Positions 43,066 through 51,151 of a DNA stretch of 55,856 nucleotides are shown piece by piece; the first letter of the stretch is position 1, and the number at the start of each line of letters is the position of its first letter. Under the pieces are notes generated by a model. The model was not told the origin of the DNA. It saw only the letters and a list, made by a program, of their open reading frames with translations, and did not search any database. The stretch is from positions 1-55,856 of the forward strand of contig JAFTZJ010000026.1 in NCBI GenBank assembly GCA_017461045.1. Reading direction: 5' to 3'. Source of the DNA: Lachnospiraceae bacterium. GTDB taxonomy: Bacteria > Bacillota > Clostridia > Lachnospirales > Lachnospiraceae. A program made the translations under genes and the position numbers.

Positions 43066-44142
43066 TGTATTTACTAACTTGTCATCATCTTCCGGATTCA
43101 GGAAGCAGAATCGGATGTATTCAGGACCGAGTCCTACGAAATTCGAGCAGTCCCGAATCATAAGACCTTTTTTGATGCAATGCTCAAATGCCTGAGCAGA
43201 GGTTATGTCCTTTTTCAAGATTTTTACTAATACAAAGTTGGTGACAGGCGGAATGATTTGAATCGTCTGTCTGGTTTTTAATGCAGAACATACTAAACTC
43301 TGTTCCTGTGCAACCAAATCCCGGGTACGCTGAATATAGTCCGTATCGGTAAACATAACCGTTCCGGCATAAGCGGCAATGGAACTGATGGACCACGGAT
43401 TTGCGTGCTTCTTAATGTAACGCAGAAGCTTTCCGTTGGAAGTGCAGGCATAGCCTAGGCGAAGACCCGGTGCGGCGAAGAATTTTGAAACTCCCCGAAG
43501 CACGATTAAATTGTTATATTTTTTAACCAGTGGAAGGGCAGAGATAATAGAAACATCCTTGACGAATTCCACATAGGTTTCATCTACTAATAAAAAGGTA
43601 GAGGTTGCTTTGCATTTTTCAAGAATTTCCTGCACCTGACTAATGGTGATACAGGTAGAGGTAGGATTGTTTGGGTTGCAAAGGATTACCATGTCTACGG
43701 ACTCATCAATTCGCTTACATAAATCCGTAGGGTCTAATTGAAATTGATTCTTTTCTGTCAGAACATAGTCAATTACTTCACTTTTGATTTCTTTCAAATC
43801 CCGTTTGTATTCAGAATAAGTCGGTTCGATTACAATGGTTTTCTTTGGCTTAATAGTAGAAATGAAGGTGCTGATTAATTCTGTTCCGCCACTGCCGGGA
43901 AGAATGTAAGAAGCATCTACGCCGGTATATGCCTGGAGAGCTTCCCGTAATGCGGTGTATTCCCGATCCGGATAATCTGACAGAACATCCAGATGTTCCT
44001 GTAGCGCTTGCTTCATTTTTGGAGATAAACCTAACGGGTTTACATTGGCACCAAACGGACGAATATCCTCTCTGCGAATATGATATAATTGTTCAACTTT
44101 TTCTAAATCACTTCCATGAAATTGATCTGCAGGTTGTAGCAT
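43048..44142 (-). CDS. Fold-type I PLP aminotransferase, HisC/CobD-like
   Basis: A 364-residue class I/II aminotransferase-fold enzyme. Features are NVNPLGLSP near the N-terminus, LPGSGGTELIS, LCNPNNPTST, LLVDETYVEF (the PLP Asp), the LRGVSKFFAAPGLRLGY region with the PLP lysine, and YIRFCFLNPEDD at the end. These fit both histidinol-phosphate aminotransferase and threonine-phosphate decarboxylase (CobD). With no his or cob genes nearby, the substrate stays open. The start follows AAGGAGAGGGG. Confidence 0.82.
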   Translation of the reverse strand: MLQPADQFHGSDLEKVEQLYHIRREDIRPFGANVNPLGLSPKMKQALQEHLDVLSDYPDREYTALREALQAYTGVDASYILPGSGGTELISTFISTIKPKKTIVIEPTYSEYKRDLKEIKSEVIDYVLTEKNQFQLDPTDLCKRIDESVDMVILCNPNNPTSTCITISQVQEILEKCKATSTFLLVDETYVEFVKDVSIISALPLVKKYNNLIVLRGVSKFFAAPGLRLGYACTSNGKLLRYIKKHANPWSISSIAAYAGTVMFTDTDYIQRTRDLVAQEQSLVCSALKTRQTIQIIPPVTNFVLVKILKKDITSAQAFEHCIKKGLMIRDCSNFVGLGPEYIRFCFLNPEDDDKLVNTLLEIL

Positions 44143-44205
44143 AAAAATATCCCCTCTCCTTCTTTCCTAATTCGACAAACTCTGTTATAATCATTTATAG
44201 TTGTT

Positions 44206-44235
44206 ATTATATCCCACAGTGGGAAGGATTGGCAA
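44206..44235 (-). promoter_or_regulatory. Promoter of the aminotransferase gene, with a palindrome in the spacer
   Basis: On the minus strand TTGCCA (44230-44235), 18-base spacer, TATAAT (44206-44211). A perfect TCCCAC-A-GTGGGA palindrome (44212-44224) fills the spacer next to the -10 and could be an operator. On the plus strand a TATAAT at 44186-44191 may serve the DUF5717 operon, but I see no good -35 for it. Confidence 0.5.
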
Positions 44236-44246
44236 GGGTGTTGTAG

Positions 44247-47200
44247 ATGAAAGAGAAAGTCGAACAGTATGCAAAAGGCGAATATAATGTGAATCGTCCT
44301 CAGGTGGTAGTGTCCACTGATCATTTACAACTGAATATTGAAGCAGGCTCGGTTTATCGGGGCGTAATAGATGTGAATTCGGTAAATGACCGGCGGATGA
44401 AAGGTATGATTTATGATAGCCGGTATTTATTCAAAATAGAGCCTCATAATTTTATCGGGAAATCGCAAGCCGTAGAATTAACCTTTGATGCGGGTAAATG
44501 GGAAAAGGGCGAAAAAATATCCGGGATGATTTATCTGGTTACCGATGGTGGTGAAATTCGTATTCCCTATGAGATAGAAATTGTTTCTCCGGCTGTAGAA
44601 ACCTCCATTGGTCAGTTAAGTGATATGTTCCAATTTGCCAGCTTGGCGGAAGGAAACTGGAGCGAAGCAGTTCGGATTTTTACGTCAGCGGAATTCAAGC
44701 GAACCTTCCTGGAACGAGAACCGATGTATACCCGTGTATATGAGAGTCTCACCCGTAGCTTGTCTGCCAGTCAGGCCATGGAAGAATTCTTGATTTATAC
44801 TCACAAGAAGCGTTCCTTATCCTTAGAGGTAACGGAGAAGAAGATTGTTCTTCCGTATCATCAGGAGGCCGAGAAGCATAGCTTGATTGTTAGCCGAAAT
44901 ACCTGGGGATACCTGAATGCAGAGGTACATTCGGATGTCCGGTTTATTCAGCCGATTAAGCGCTATATCAGCATGGAGGATTTTGTTGGTAATAAGTATG
45001 CCATGGATTACATGGTATTTCCGGAATATTTGGAGGACGGAACCAATTCCGGTCATATTACCATTGAGAATATATATCAGAAAATCGTGGTTGATGTAAC
45101 GGTGAATACGACACCGGATTTCTCTATGGAGCCACCGCGATTGTTTACCAATCATCATATGATTAAAGTGCATCAGCATAGTCTGATTAGCAATTATCTG
45201 GATTTCCGAATTGGTAAACTGGAGTTAGACAGTTATGTAGATAAAAGCTTATATGCACTGCGCAATCTGGTGCAGTATTGTCGGGAAGAGCAGATTTACC
45301 GCTTAGGTATTTTGCATATGAATATTCTTGCCGGAAATGAAAGTATGGCGGAGGAAGAATTTAAGCGAATTGACGCAGATGCAGATAAGATGGTAACCGG
45401 AACCAGAGAGGCTTGCTACTATTCTTATTTGAAAGCACTTGCGTTTAAGGACGGAAGCTCGATTGAACAGGCCAAACGGCAGATTCGTGCTACCTTTGAA
45501 GCAGAGGACGAGAAATTATTCTATTTCTGGTTGTTAATTTTCTTAGATAATTCAGAAGAAGCGGAAAAGGGACAAATCTATGCAGAAATTCAGCGGTTAT
45601 ACAATCAGGATGTCCATAGTCCGATTTTGTATTATGAAATCTGTGACTTGCTGAATCACGAGCCATTGATGCTACGGAAGCTGGAGGGCATGGAAATTGC
45701 TTCCATTCGTTGGGGCTTACAGCATGATTATGTGTCTGAAGATGTGATTCGTATTTGTGTGGATTTAGCAGGAAAGGAACATGGCTTCCAACCAAGTTTG
45801 TTCCGATTGTTACAGGCAATTGATAAGAAGTTCCCGTCAGATGAAGCGTTGCGGGCGATTTGTGGCATGCTGATTCGGGCAAACAAAGCAGAGCAGGCAT
45901 ATCATGATTATTTTGCCCGTGGAATCGAAAAGGGCTTTAAGCTGATTGGAATCTATGAGTGCTATATTCGTAGCATGGATATGAAGACATATGCCCTGAT
46001 TCCGGAACCGGTTCTGCGATATTTGGTTTATAACAATACGTTGACAGACTATGAACAAGCATATGTGTACGCCAATTTAATTAAGAATAAGAGTGTCTAT
46101 CCGGTACTATACGGAGAATTGGCACCGGCCATTGAAAATTACATGGAAGGTCAGATTGTAAAGGGTGCTATTCATGAATTCTTATTGGTAATATATAAGG
46201 AATTTCTGAAGCCGGAGCATGTGAATCCGAAGTATGCAGCCCGTTTGACCAATATTATGTTTAAGCGTCGTTTGACCTGCAACAACAGCAATATGAAGGC
46301 GGTGATTGTGAATCATCGGGAGCTGGTAGAGGAACAGCAGGTGCCGATTGTAGATGGCACCGCTTATGTGGATGTGGTAACGGATTCAGCAGTTATTACA
46401 TTGGTAGATATTAAGGGGAATCGTTATACCAGCACCGTTCCGTATCGTTTGGAACGTTTGGTAGATGCGAAGGTGTATTTGGATACCTGTCATAGATTTA
46501 ATCCTTCAGATGCCAAGGTACTTGCTTATATCTATTGCCATATGGACCATAAGCACTTGCAGGATGCCAAGGATGTAAATCAGGCAAGAGATGTGTTGGA
46601 ATGTGAGGAAATCAGTTATGGAATCCGCCAACAGGCATTGCTTCAGATTATTGAATACTATCTGGAAAACTATGACGCAGATATTTTAGAAAAGTATCTG
46701 TTACAGGTGGATTTGGAATATTTGGATAAGCTTCATAGTGCAGAGATTATTTCCGGATATATTATGCGGGGGTTGAATCGGAAGGCTTATGAGGCAATCA
46801 AGCGTTTTGGCTATGGGGATGTAGAGATTTCCCGTTTGCTTCGCTTAGCATCCTATATTGTGACGGATACAGATATTATGGGGGATGAAGCATTGACTTC
46901 CCTGTGTGTATACCTGTATCAAAAGGGTCAGTATAATGACCGGACTATTCAGTATCTGATATTCCAGTATAAGGCAGATACAAAGGAACTGGCGAAACTG
47001 TGGGAAACTGCCATGGTGGTATTGGGTGAAGCCAGAGAATTAGAAGAGAATTTATTAGCACAAATGGTCTTTTCCGATGCGAATCTGGACAATGCCATGG
47101 ATATTTTCCGGACGTATTATCAGGGAAGACATCGTGGCATGGTAACCAAGGCATTTTTGCGGAAAATGGCATATATGTATTTTATTCGGGAAGAGTGGGT

Positions 47201-47816
47201 TCCGGATACCGTATTTGATTACCTGATGCAGGAAATGGCAAAGGGCGAGATTCAGGACGATATCAGTCATTGTGCAGTACTCTGGCATTTATCAAAGAGT
47301 GTCCGTTTGAATGATGAGGAAACCGCATATGTGACCCGCATGGTAAAACGATTCTTGGATCGGGGAATTGTACTGCCATTCTTTAAGTCATTTTTAGAGT
47401 TTTTAGATTTGCCACAGGAAGTATTCCTAAAAACCTATTTGGTATATAAGGGTGAAGAACGACAGAATGTGGTAGTGAATTATAGTGTGGGAACCAGCGA
47501 ATTGCAGACGCTGGATTTCAAGCCTTGCCGGATGGAAGAACGGATTCCGGGATATTATGTACAGGAGTTTATTGTGTTCCATGGAGAACAATTGTTATAT
47601 CATTTTGGTGAGGAATATACCGGACCGGTTACTCTGATTGAAAGTGACAGCATTCGAAGTGATGCGTATAATCAGGATAATCCGGAAAGTCGGTTTGAAC
47701 GCTTGAACCAGATGCTGATTCGTCAGGAAATGCGGGATTCTGTAACACTGACGGAGGCAATGGAGGAATACATGAAGAATAGTCATGTATTCGAGGAATT
47801 GATGCGGATTTTGTAA
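44247..47816 (+). CDS. DUF5717 family protein
   Basis: A 1189-residue soluble protein with no signal peptide or membrane helix. The N-terminal about 110 residues (VVVSTDHLQLNIEAGSVYRGVI ... GEIRIPYEIEIV) look like a beta-sandwich (Ig/MSP-like) domain and match my memory of DUF5717. A second beta region follows at about 205-300. The long remainder is helical and repeat-like, recalling TPR/HEAT solenoids (TNEMLTLA-style helices around cysteine-poor loops), with another beta segment near 680-750 and 1070-1140. It is the first of four tightly spaced genes. No biochemical function is known to me; a large scaffold is the best reading. Confidence 0.72.
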   Translation: MKEKVEQYAKGEYNVNRPQVVVSTDHLQLNIEAGSVYRGVIDVNSVNDRRMKGMIYDSRYLFKIEPHNFIGKSQAVELTFDAGKWEKGEKISGMIYLVTDGGEIRIPYEIEIVSPAVETSIGQLSDMFQFASLAEGNWSEAVRIFTSAEFKRTFLEREPMYTRVYESLTRSLSASQAMEEFLIYTHKKRSLSLEVTEKKIVLPYHQEAEKHSLIVSRNTWGYLNAEVHSDVRFIQPIKRYISMEDFVGNKYAMDYMVFPEYLEDGTNSGHITIENIYQKIVVDVTVNTTPDFSMEPPRLFTNHHMIKVHQHSLISNYLDFRIGKLELDSYVDKSLYALRNLVQYCREEQIYRLGILHMNILAGNESMAEEEFKRIDADADKMVTGTREACYYSYLKALAFKDGSSIEQAKRQIRATFEAEDEKLFYFWLLIFLDNSEEAEKGQIYAEIQRLYNQDVHSPILYYEICDLLNHEPLMLRKLEGMEIASIRWGLQHDYVSEDVIRICVDLAGKEHGFQPSLFRLLQAIDKKFPSDEALRAICGMLIRANKAEQAYHDYFARGIEKGFKLIGIYECYIRSMDMKTYALIPEPVLRYLVYNNTLTDYEQAYVYANLIKNKSVYPVLYGELAPAIENYMEGQIVKGAIHEFLLVIYKEFLKPEHVNPKYAARLTNIMFKRRLTCNNSNMKAVIVNHRELVEEQQVPIVDGTAYVDVVTDSAVITLVDIKGNRYTSTVPYRLERLVDAKVYLDTCHRFNPSDAKVLAYIYCHMDHKHLQDAKDVNQARDVLECEEISYGIRQQALLQIIEYYLENYDADILEKYLLQVDLEYLDKLHSAEIISGYIMRGLNRKAYEAIKRFGYGDVEISRLLRLASYIVTDTDIMGDEALTSLCVYLYQKGQYNDRTIQYLIFQYKADTKELAKLWETAMVVLGEARELEENLLAQMVFSDANLDNAMDIFRTYYQGRHRGMVTKAFLRKMAYMYFIREEWVPDTVFDYLMQEMAKGEIQDDISHCAVLWHLSKSVRLNDEETAYVTRMVKRFLDRGIVLPFFKSFLEFLDLPQEVFLKTYLVYKGEERQNVVVNYSVGTSELQTLDFKPCRMEERIPGYYVQEFIVFHGEQLLYHFGEEYTGPVTLIESDSIRSDAYNQDNPESRFERLNQMLIRQEMRDSVTLTEAMEEYMKNSHVFEELMRIL

Positions 47817-47835
47817 CGAATAAAGGAGAGTACCA

Positions 47836-49098
47836 ATGCAGAAGTTTTATTTGGGTATGGACGTCTGTGCAGATTACACACAGTTGAGTTTTTTTAATCA
47901 ACAGACAAAAGAACCGGAGTCCATTTGCCAACTGAATACAGTGGATACCTACCTTCTTCCTAATGTAGCATTCTTTGGAAATGAAGCAAAGCGTTGGTAT
48001 GTAGGAAGTGAAGCTCTAGAGCATCGGTTTCATCAGAATGGAACTATGTTGGAGCAGGTGGTGGAGAAGCTTGGCTCTACCGAACGGATGATTTTCCAGG
48101 AAGAAACCTATACCTATGAGGATGTACTTTTGGTGATTCTGAAGGGACATATTATGGACTTTTTGAATCGCTTTGAGGATGGGAAGATTGAACGTTTGGT
48201 AATTACGGTTTATAAGTATTCCAATGCATTGTTCCGGGTGTTGCATATGCTGCAGGATGACTTGGGGTTGTATGGAGATAAGTTCTTTATTATTGGACAT
48301 ACCAGTGCTTATTTGCATTTTGTTTTCCAACAACCGGAAAGCTTGCGGAATAACAGTATCGGGTTGTTTGATTATGGTCCGGAGGGTATGGATTTCTATC
48401 GGGTGGATATAGCCAGAAGAACCACACCGCAGATTGTATCCGTGGTACACAAGGATTACCGTTCGCGGATGGGTTATTTCCGGATTTATGATGATAAGAA
48501 GGAATTAGATCAGAAGTTTCTGGAAGTGGTACAGGAGGTACTGAAGGAGTCTTACATGTCGGCTGTATATTTGACCGGTGTGGGATTCTCTGAACTATGG
48601 GCAAGCGAATCTCAGAATGCCCTGTGTAATGGCAGACGAGTATTTGTAGGACAGAATATTTATACAAAGGGTGCCTGTTATGCCGCATACATTGGCTCCA
48701 ATGTAATTAATCCGAATAAGTATATTGTCAATGCAGAAGATATGGTTCACAGTGATGTGGGAATTCTAAGTGGAGATGCCTCCAACACCTTTATTCCGAT
48801 TGCCAAGGGCGGACGGGAATGGTACAACATGCGTGGTAAGCTTCAGGTGTGCTTAGATGATACCAATCGGGTAGAATTGTTATATAAAAATCATTATAAT
48901 CAGGAGGCTGTGCGGGAGATTATTGAAATTCATGGTTTGCCCTCCCGGCCGAATAAGACTACAAGACTGTCTCTGGAGGTAGAAATGTATAGTGGAACCA
49001 GAGGAGCAGTTGTTATTCGTGACGAAGGATTTGGAAAATTATATCCAACCACTAATAAGATTTATCGTAAGGAGTTTTCGCTAGAAAAGGAAGGATAA
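47836..49098 (+). CDS. DUF5716 family protein with Hsp70/actin-like nucleotide-binding fold
   Basis: A 420-residue cytoplasmic protein. The order of motifs follows the actin/Hsp70 superfamily: YLGMDVCADYTQLSF (phosphate-1, residues 5-19), YTYEDVLLVILKGHI ... RLVITV (the Hsp70-like connecting helix and strand), IGLFDYGPEGMDFY (phosphate-2, about 174-187) and AVYLTGVGFSE (adenosine motif, about 242-252). The glycine positions are weaker than in DnaK, so ATP binding without fast hydrolysis is possible. There is no peptide-binding domain. It starts 19 bases after the DUF5717 gene and ends 4 bases before the next, implying a common complex. Confidence 0.72.
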   Translation: MQKFYLGMDVCADYTQLSFFNQQTKEPESICQLNTVDTYLLPNVAFFGNEAKRWYVGSEALEHRFHQNGTMLEQVVEKLGSTERMIFQEETYTYEDVLLVILKGHIMDFLNRFEDGKIERLVITVYKYSNALFRVLHMLQDDLGLYGDKFFIIGHTSAYLHFVFQQPESLRNNSIGLFDYGPEGMDFYRVDIARRTTPQIVSVVHKDYRSRMGYFRIYDDKKELDQKFLEVVQEVLKESYMSAVYLTGVGFSELWASESQNALCNGRRVFVGQNIYTKGACYAAYIGSNVINPNKYIVNAEDMVHSDVGILSGDASNTFIPIAKGGREWYNMRGKLQVCLDDTNRVELLYKNHYNQEAVREIIEIHGLPSRPNKTTRLSLEVEMYSGTRGAVVIRDEGFGKLYPTTNKIYRKEFSLEKEG

Positions 49099-49102
49099 CT
49101 AC

Positions 49103-49936
49103 ATGGGAAAAATTATTCTTTGTAATGCCAGACAGGCAATAATTCCATATGTGTTTACCAATACCAAGGTAGAAGTGTTTTCCTATGAAGAACTGTGCTT
49201 TTATATTTATAACAATGTGGCACTGTTGAATCCGGAGCAGTTTCAAGGAAAAATGATTCAGTGGTTGAAGACGGAACTTGGTATGGAAGAACTGGCGGAA
49301 AAACTGATGGAGCAGTTGGCGTCAGAAGGTTCCTTTATAGACATGCTGGTTGCTATTTTGTCAGCAGGCTCCTATTATGAGACGGCGGAAATTCGTCAGT
49401 TTATGGATAAGCAGGAACTGGTGGGTTTGTTACCGGCGGAAGAGAAGTTGAAATTAAAGGCAGATAGCTTTCTGATGTATAAGCGATTGTTAAAGGCAAT
49501 GTCCTTATACGATGAGATTTTGCGTCAAGAAGAGAGAATAGAAGACAAGAAATTCTTGGGTGATGTGTATCACAACAAGGGCGTGGCTTTGGCAAAGAAC
49601 ATGGAACTTACTAAGGCGAAATTGTGCTTTTTAGAGGCCTTTAACCGCAATCAAAAGAAGGCGTCTTTGGAAGCATACATTTCCTTACGTTTATTAGAGG
49701 ACTCCCAAGAGGTGGTTGCACAGGAAGCAAGAACTCTTGGTATGGAGGAAGCTGATTATGCAAGACAGGTTATGCTGGTGGAAGATTCGGTTGATGATTC
49801 AATGAATACGGCGGTATATAATCGATATCAAAAGGCATTATACAATCAGGAGCATGGGGATCAGGAAGCCTTTAATCAGAGAGTGGATATGTTGCTAAAT
49901 CAGTGGAAGGAAGAATTTCGAGAGCAGGTTATATAG
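49103..49936 (+). CDS. Helical-repeat protein of the DUF5716/DUF5717 operon
   Basis: A 277-residue soluble protein, family not recognised. The N-terminal about 125 residues are mixed and start MGKIILCNARQAIIPYVF. Residues about 125-205 resemble tetratricopeptide helices (YKRLLKAMSLYDEILRQ, VYHNKGVALAKNMELTKAKLCFLEAFNRN), so it probably binds another protein. The ATG follows AAGGAAGGATAACTAC. Only 4 bases separate it from DUF5716 and 3 from the next gene, so stoichiometric translation is likely. Confidence 0.75.
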   Translation: MGKIILCNARQAIIPYVFTNTKVEVFSYEELCFYIYNNVALLNPEQFQGKMIQWLKTELGMEELAEKLMEQLASEGSFIDMLVAILSAGSYYETAEIRQFMDKQELVGLLPAEEKLKLKADSFLMYKRLLKAMSLYDEILRQEERIEDKKFLGDVYHNKGVALAKNMELTKAKLCFLEAFNRNQKKASLEAYISLRLLEDSQEVVAQEARTLGMEEADYARQVMLVEDSVDDSMNTAVYNRYQKALYNQEHGDQEAFNQRVDMLLNQWKEEFREQVI

Positions 49937-49939
49937 ACG

Positions 49940-51097
49940 ATGGGATTTTGGAAACGTGTGGGCAGTTTGTTCAAACGCTCAAAAAGAGAATCGAATAAAG
50001 AACTGGAGTCCATGGATTATGGTGAACAGCAATCCTTAGCGGAAGAATCGGAACTGTCACATCATTTAACGCAGATTGTGGATTCTACCTATGAAATGGA
50101 GGATTTGAAGCGGGAATATGAGCTTGTAACCTCCTACTTTTCAGATATTCAGAAAATCGAACAGATGGAACCGGGATACTTGCGAAAGTTGGAGGATGAT
50201 GCCAGAAAGATTCTCATGTTAGAAGAGAATCGGAAGCAGTATCAGCATACGCCAAAACGGATATCTCCGGAACGATACAAGCTGATGATGCGATTGGAGT
50301 CAGAGGTGCCTCAGGGAATTCAGCGGCTAAGGGAATTGGAAGATATGCGCGGGAAAATCAAGCGGGATTTGGAATACTTAGAAGGCGAGAAGGGTGCGAT
50401 TAAATACGAAGAAGAGGAACTACAGACACGACAGGCAACAATGCGGAATGTAGCAATTGTAGTTGGTCTGTTGGCATTATTGTCGGTGCTTATATTCTTA
50501 TTCTTGAACGTTCAATACGAAGTGGATTTAACTGCTGCCGGAGCCGGTATTGCCATTGTGGCTGTGATTGTGGAATTTTTCTTGTTCCTTGGATACAATC
50601 GTGCAAACTATGATCGTAAAGTATGCTTCCAAAAGCATAATCGTGCGATTCAGTTGCAGAATAAGGTGAAAATCAAATGGCTAAATAATACCAACAATCT
50701 GGATTTCTTATATGCAAAGTACGAGGTTAACAGTCGTAAGGAATTGGAATATGACTGGGAACAGTATCGACTTACAGTAGAAGAGGAAGAGCAGTATCAG
50801 AAGAACACCGGTGATCTTCGGGTATATCAGGAAGAAATCGTAATGAATCTGAAGCGTGCAGGCTTGCGAGATGTAGAAATCTGGTTGCAGCAAATCGTAG
50901 CGTTGGTAGATAAGCGGGAAATGGTTGAGGTAAAGCATTCGCTGAATGTTCGACGTCAGAAGCTTCGTGACCGTATGAAGGTAAATGAAGAAACCAGACA
51001 AAACAGTCTGGTTTGTGTAAAAGGTATTTTAACCGAGCATCCGGAATTAAAGGAGCAGGCGAAGGAGGTATTAACCTCTTATCATATTGCGGTATAA
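49940..51097 (+). CDS. Coiled-coil membrane protein of the DUF5716/DUF5717 operon
   Basis: A 385-residue protein, family not recognised. Residues 1-165 are charged and largely helical with heptad-like patterns; two membrane helices follow near 172-190 and 198-218; residues about 220-385 are again charged and coiled-coil-like. Both ends should therefore be in the cytoplasm. The basic start MGFWKRVGSLFKRSKR could contact lipid. It is the last gene of the operon and would give the three soluble partners a membrane anchor (inference). A bidirectional terminator follows. Confidence 0.75.
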   Translation: MGFWKRVGSLFKRSKRESNKELESMDYGEQQSLAEESELSHHLTQIVDSTYEMEDLKREYELVTSYFSDIQKIEQMEPGYLRKLEDDARKILMLEENRKQYQHTPKRISPERYKLMMRLESEVPQGIQRLRELEDMRGKIKRDLEYLEGEKGAIKYEEEELQTRQATMRNVAIVVGLLALLSVLIFLFLNVQYEVDLTAAGAGIAIVAVIVEFFLFLGYNRANYDRKVCFQKHNRAIQLQNKVKIKWLNNTNNLDFLYAKYEVNSRKELEYDWEQYRLTVEEEEQYQKNTGDLRVYQEEIVMNLKRAGLRDVEIWLQQIVALVDKREMVEVKHSLNVRRQKLRDRMKVNEETRQNSLVCVKGILTEHPELKEQAKEVLTSYHIAV

Positions 51098-51116
51098 TGT
51101 ATGTCTGATGGCATTG

Positions 51117-51146
51117 AAAAGGGTACACATTCATGTGTACCCTTTT
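51117..51146. terminator. Bidirectional intrinsic terminator
   Basis: GGGTACACA (51121-51129) and TGTGTACCC (51134-51142) pair around a 4-base loop, with AAAA before and TTTT after. It lies between convergent operons and can end both. Confidence 0.9.
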
Positions 51147-51151
51147 ATAAA

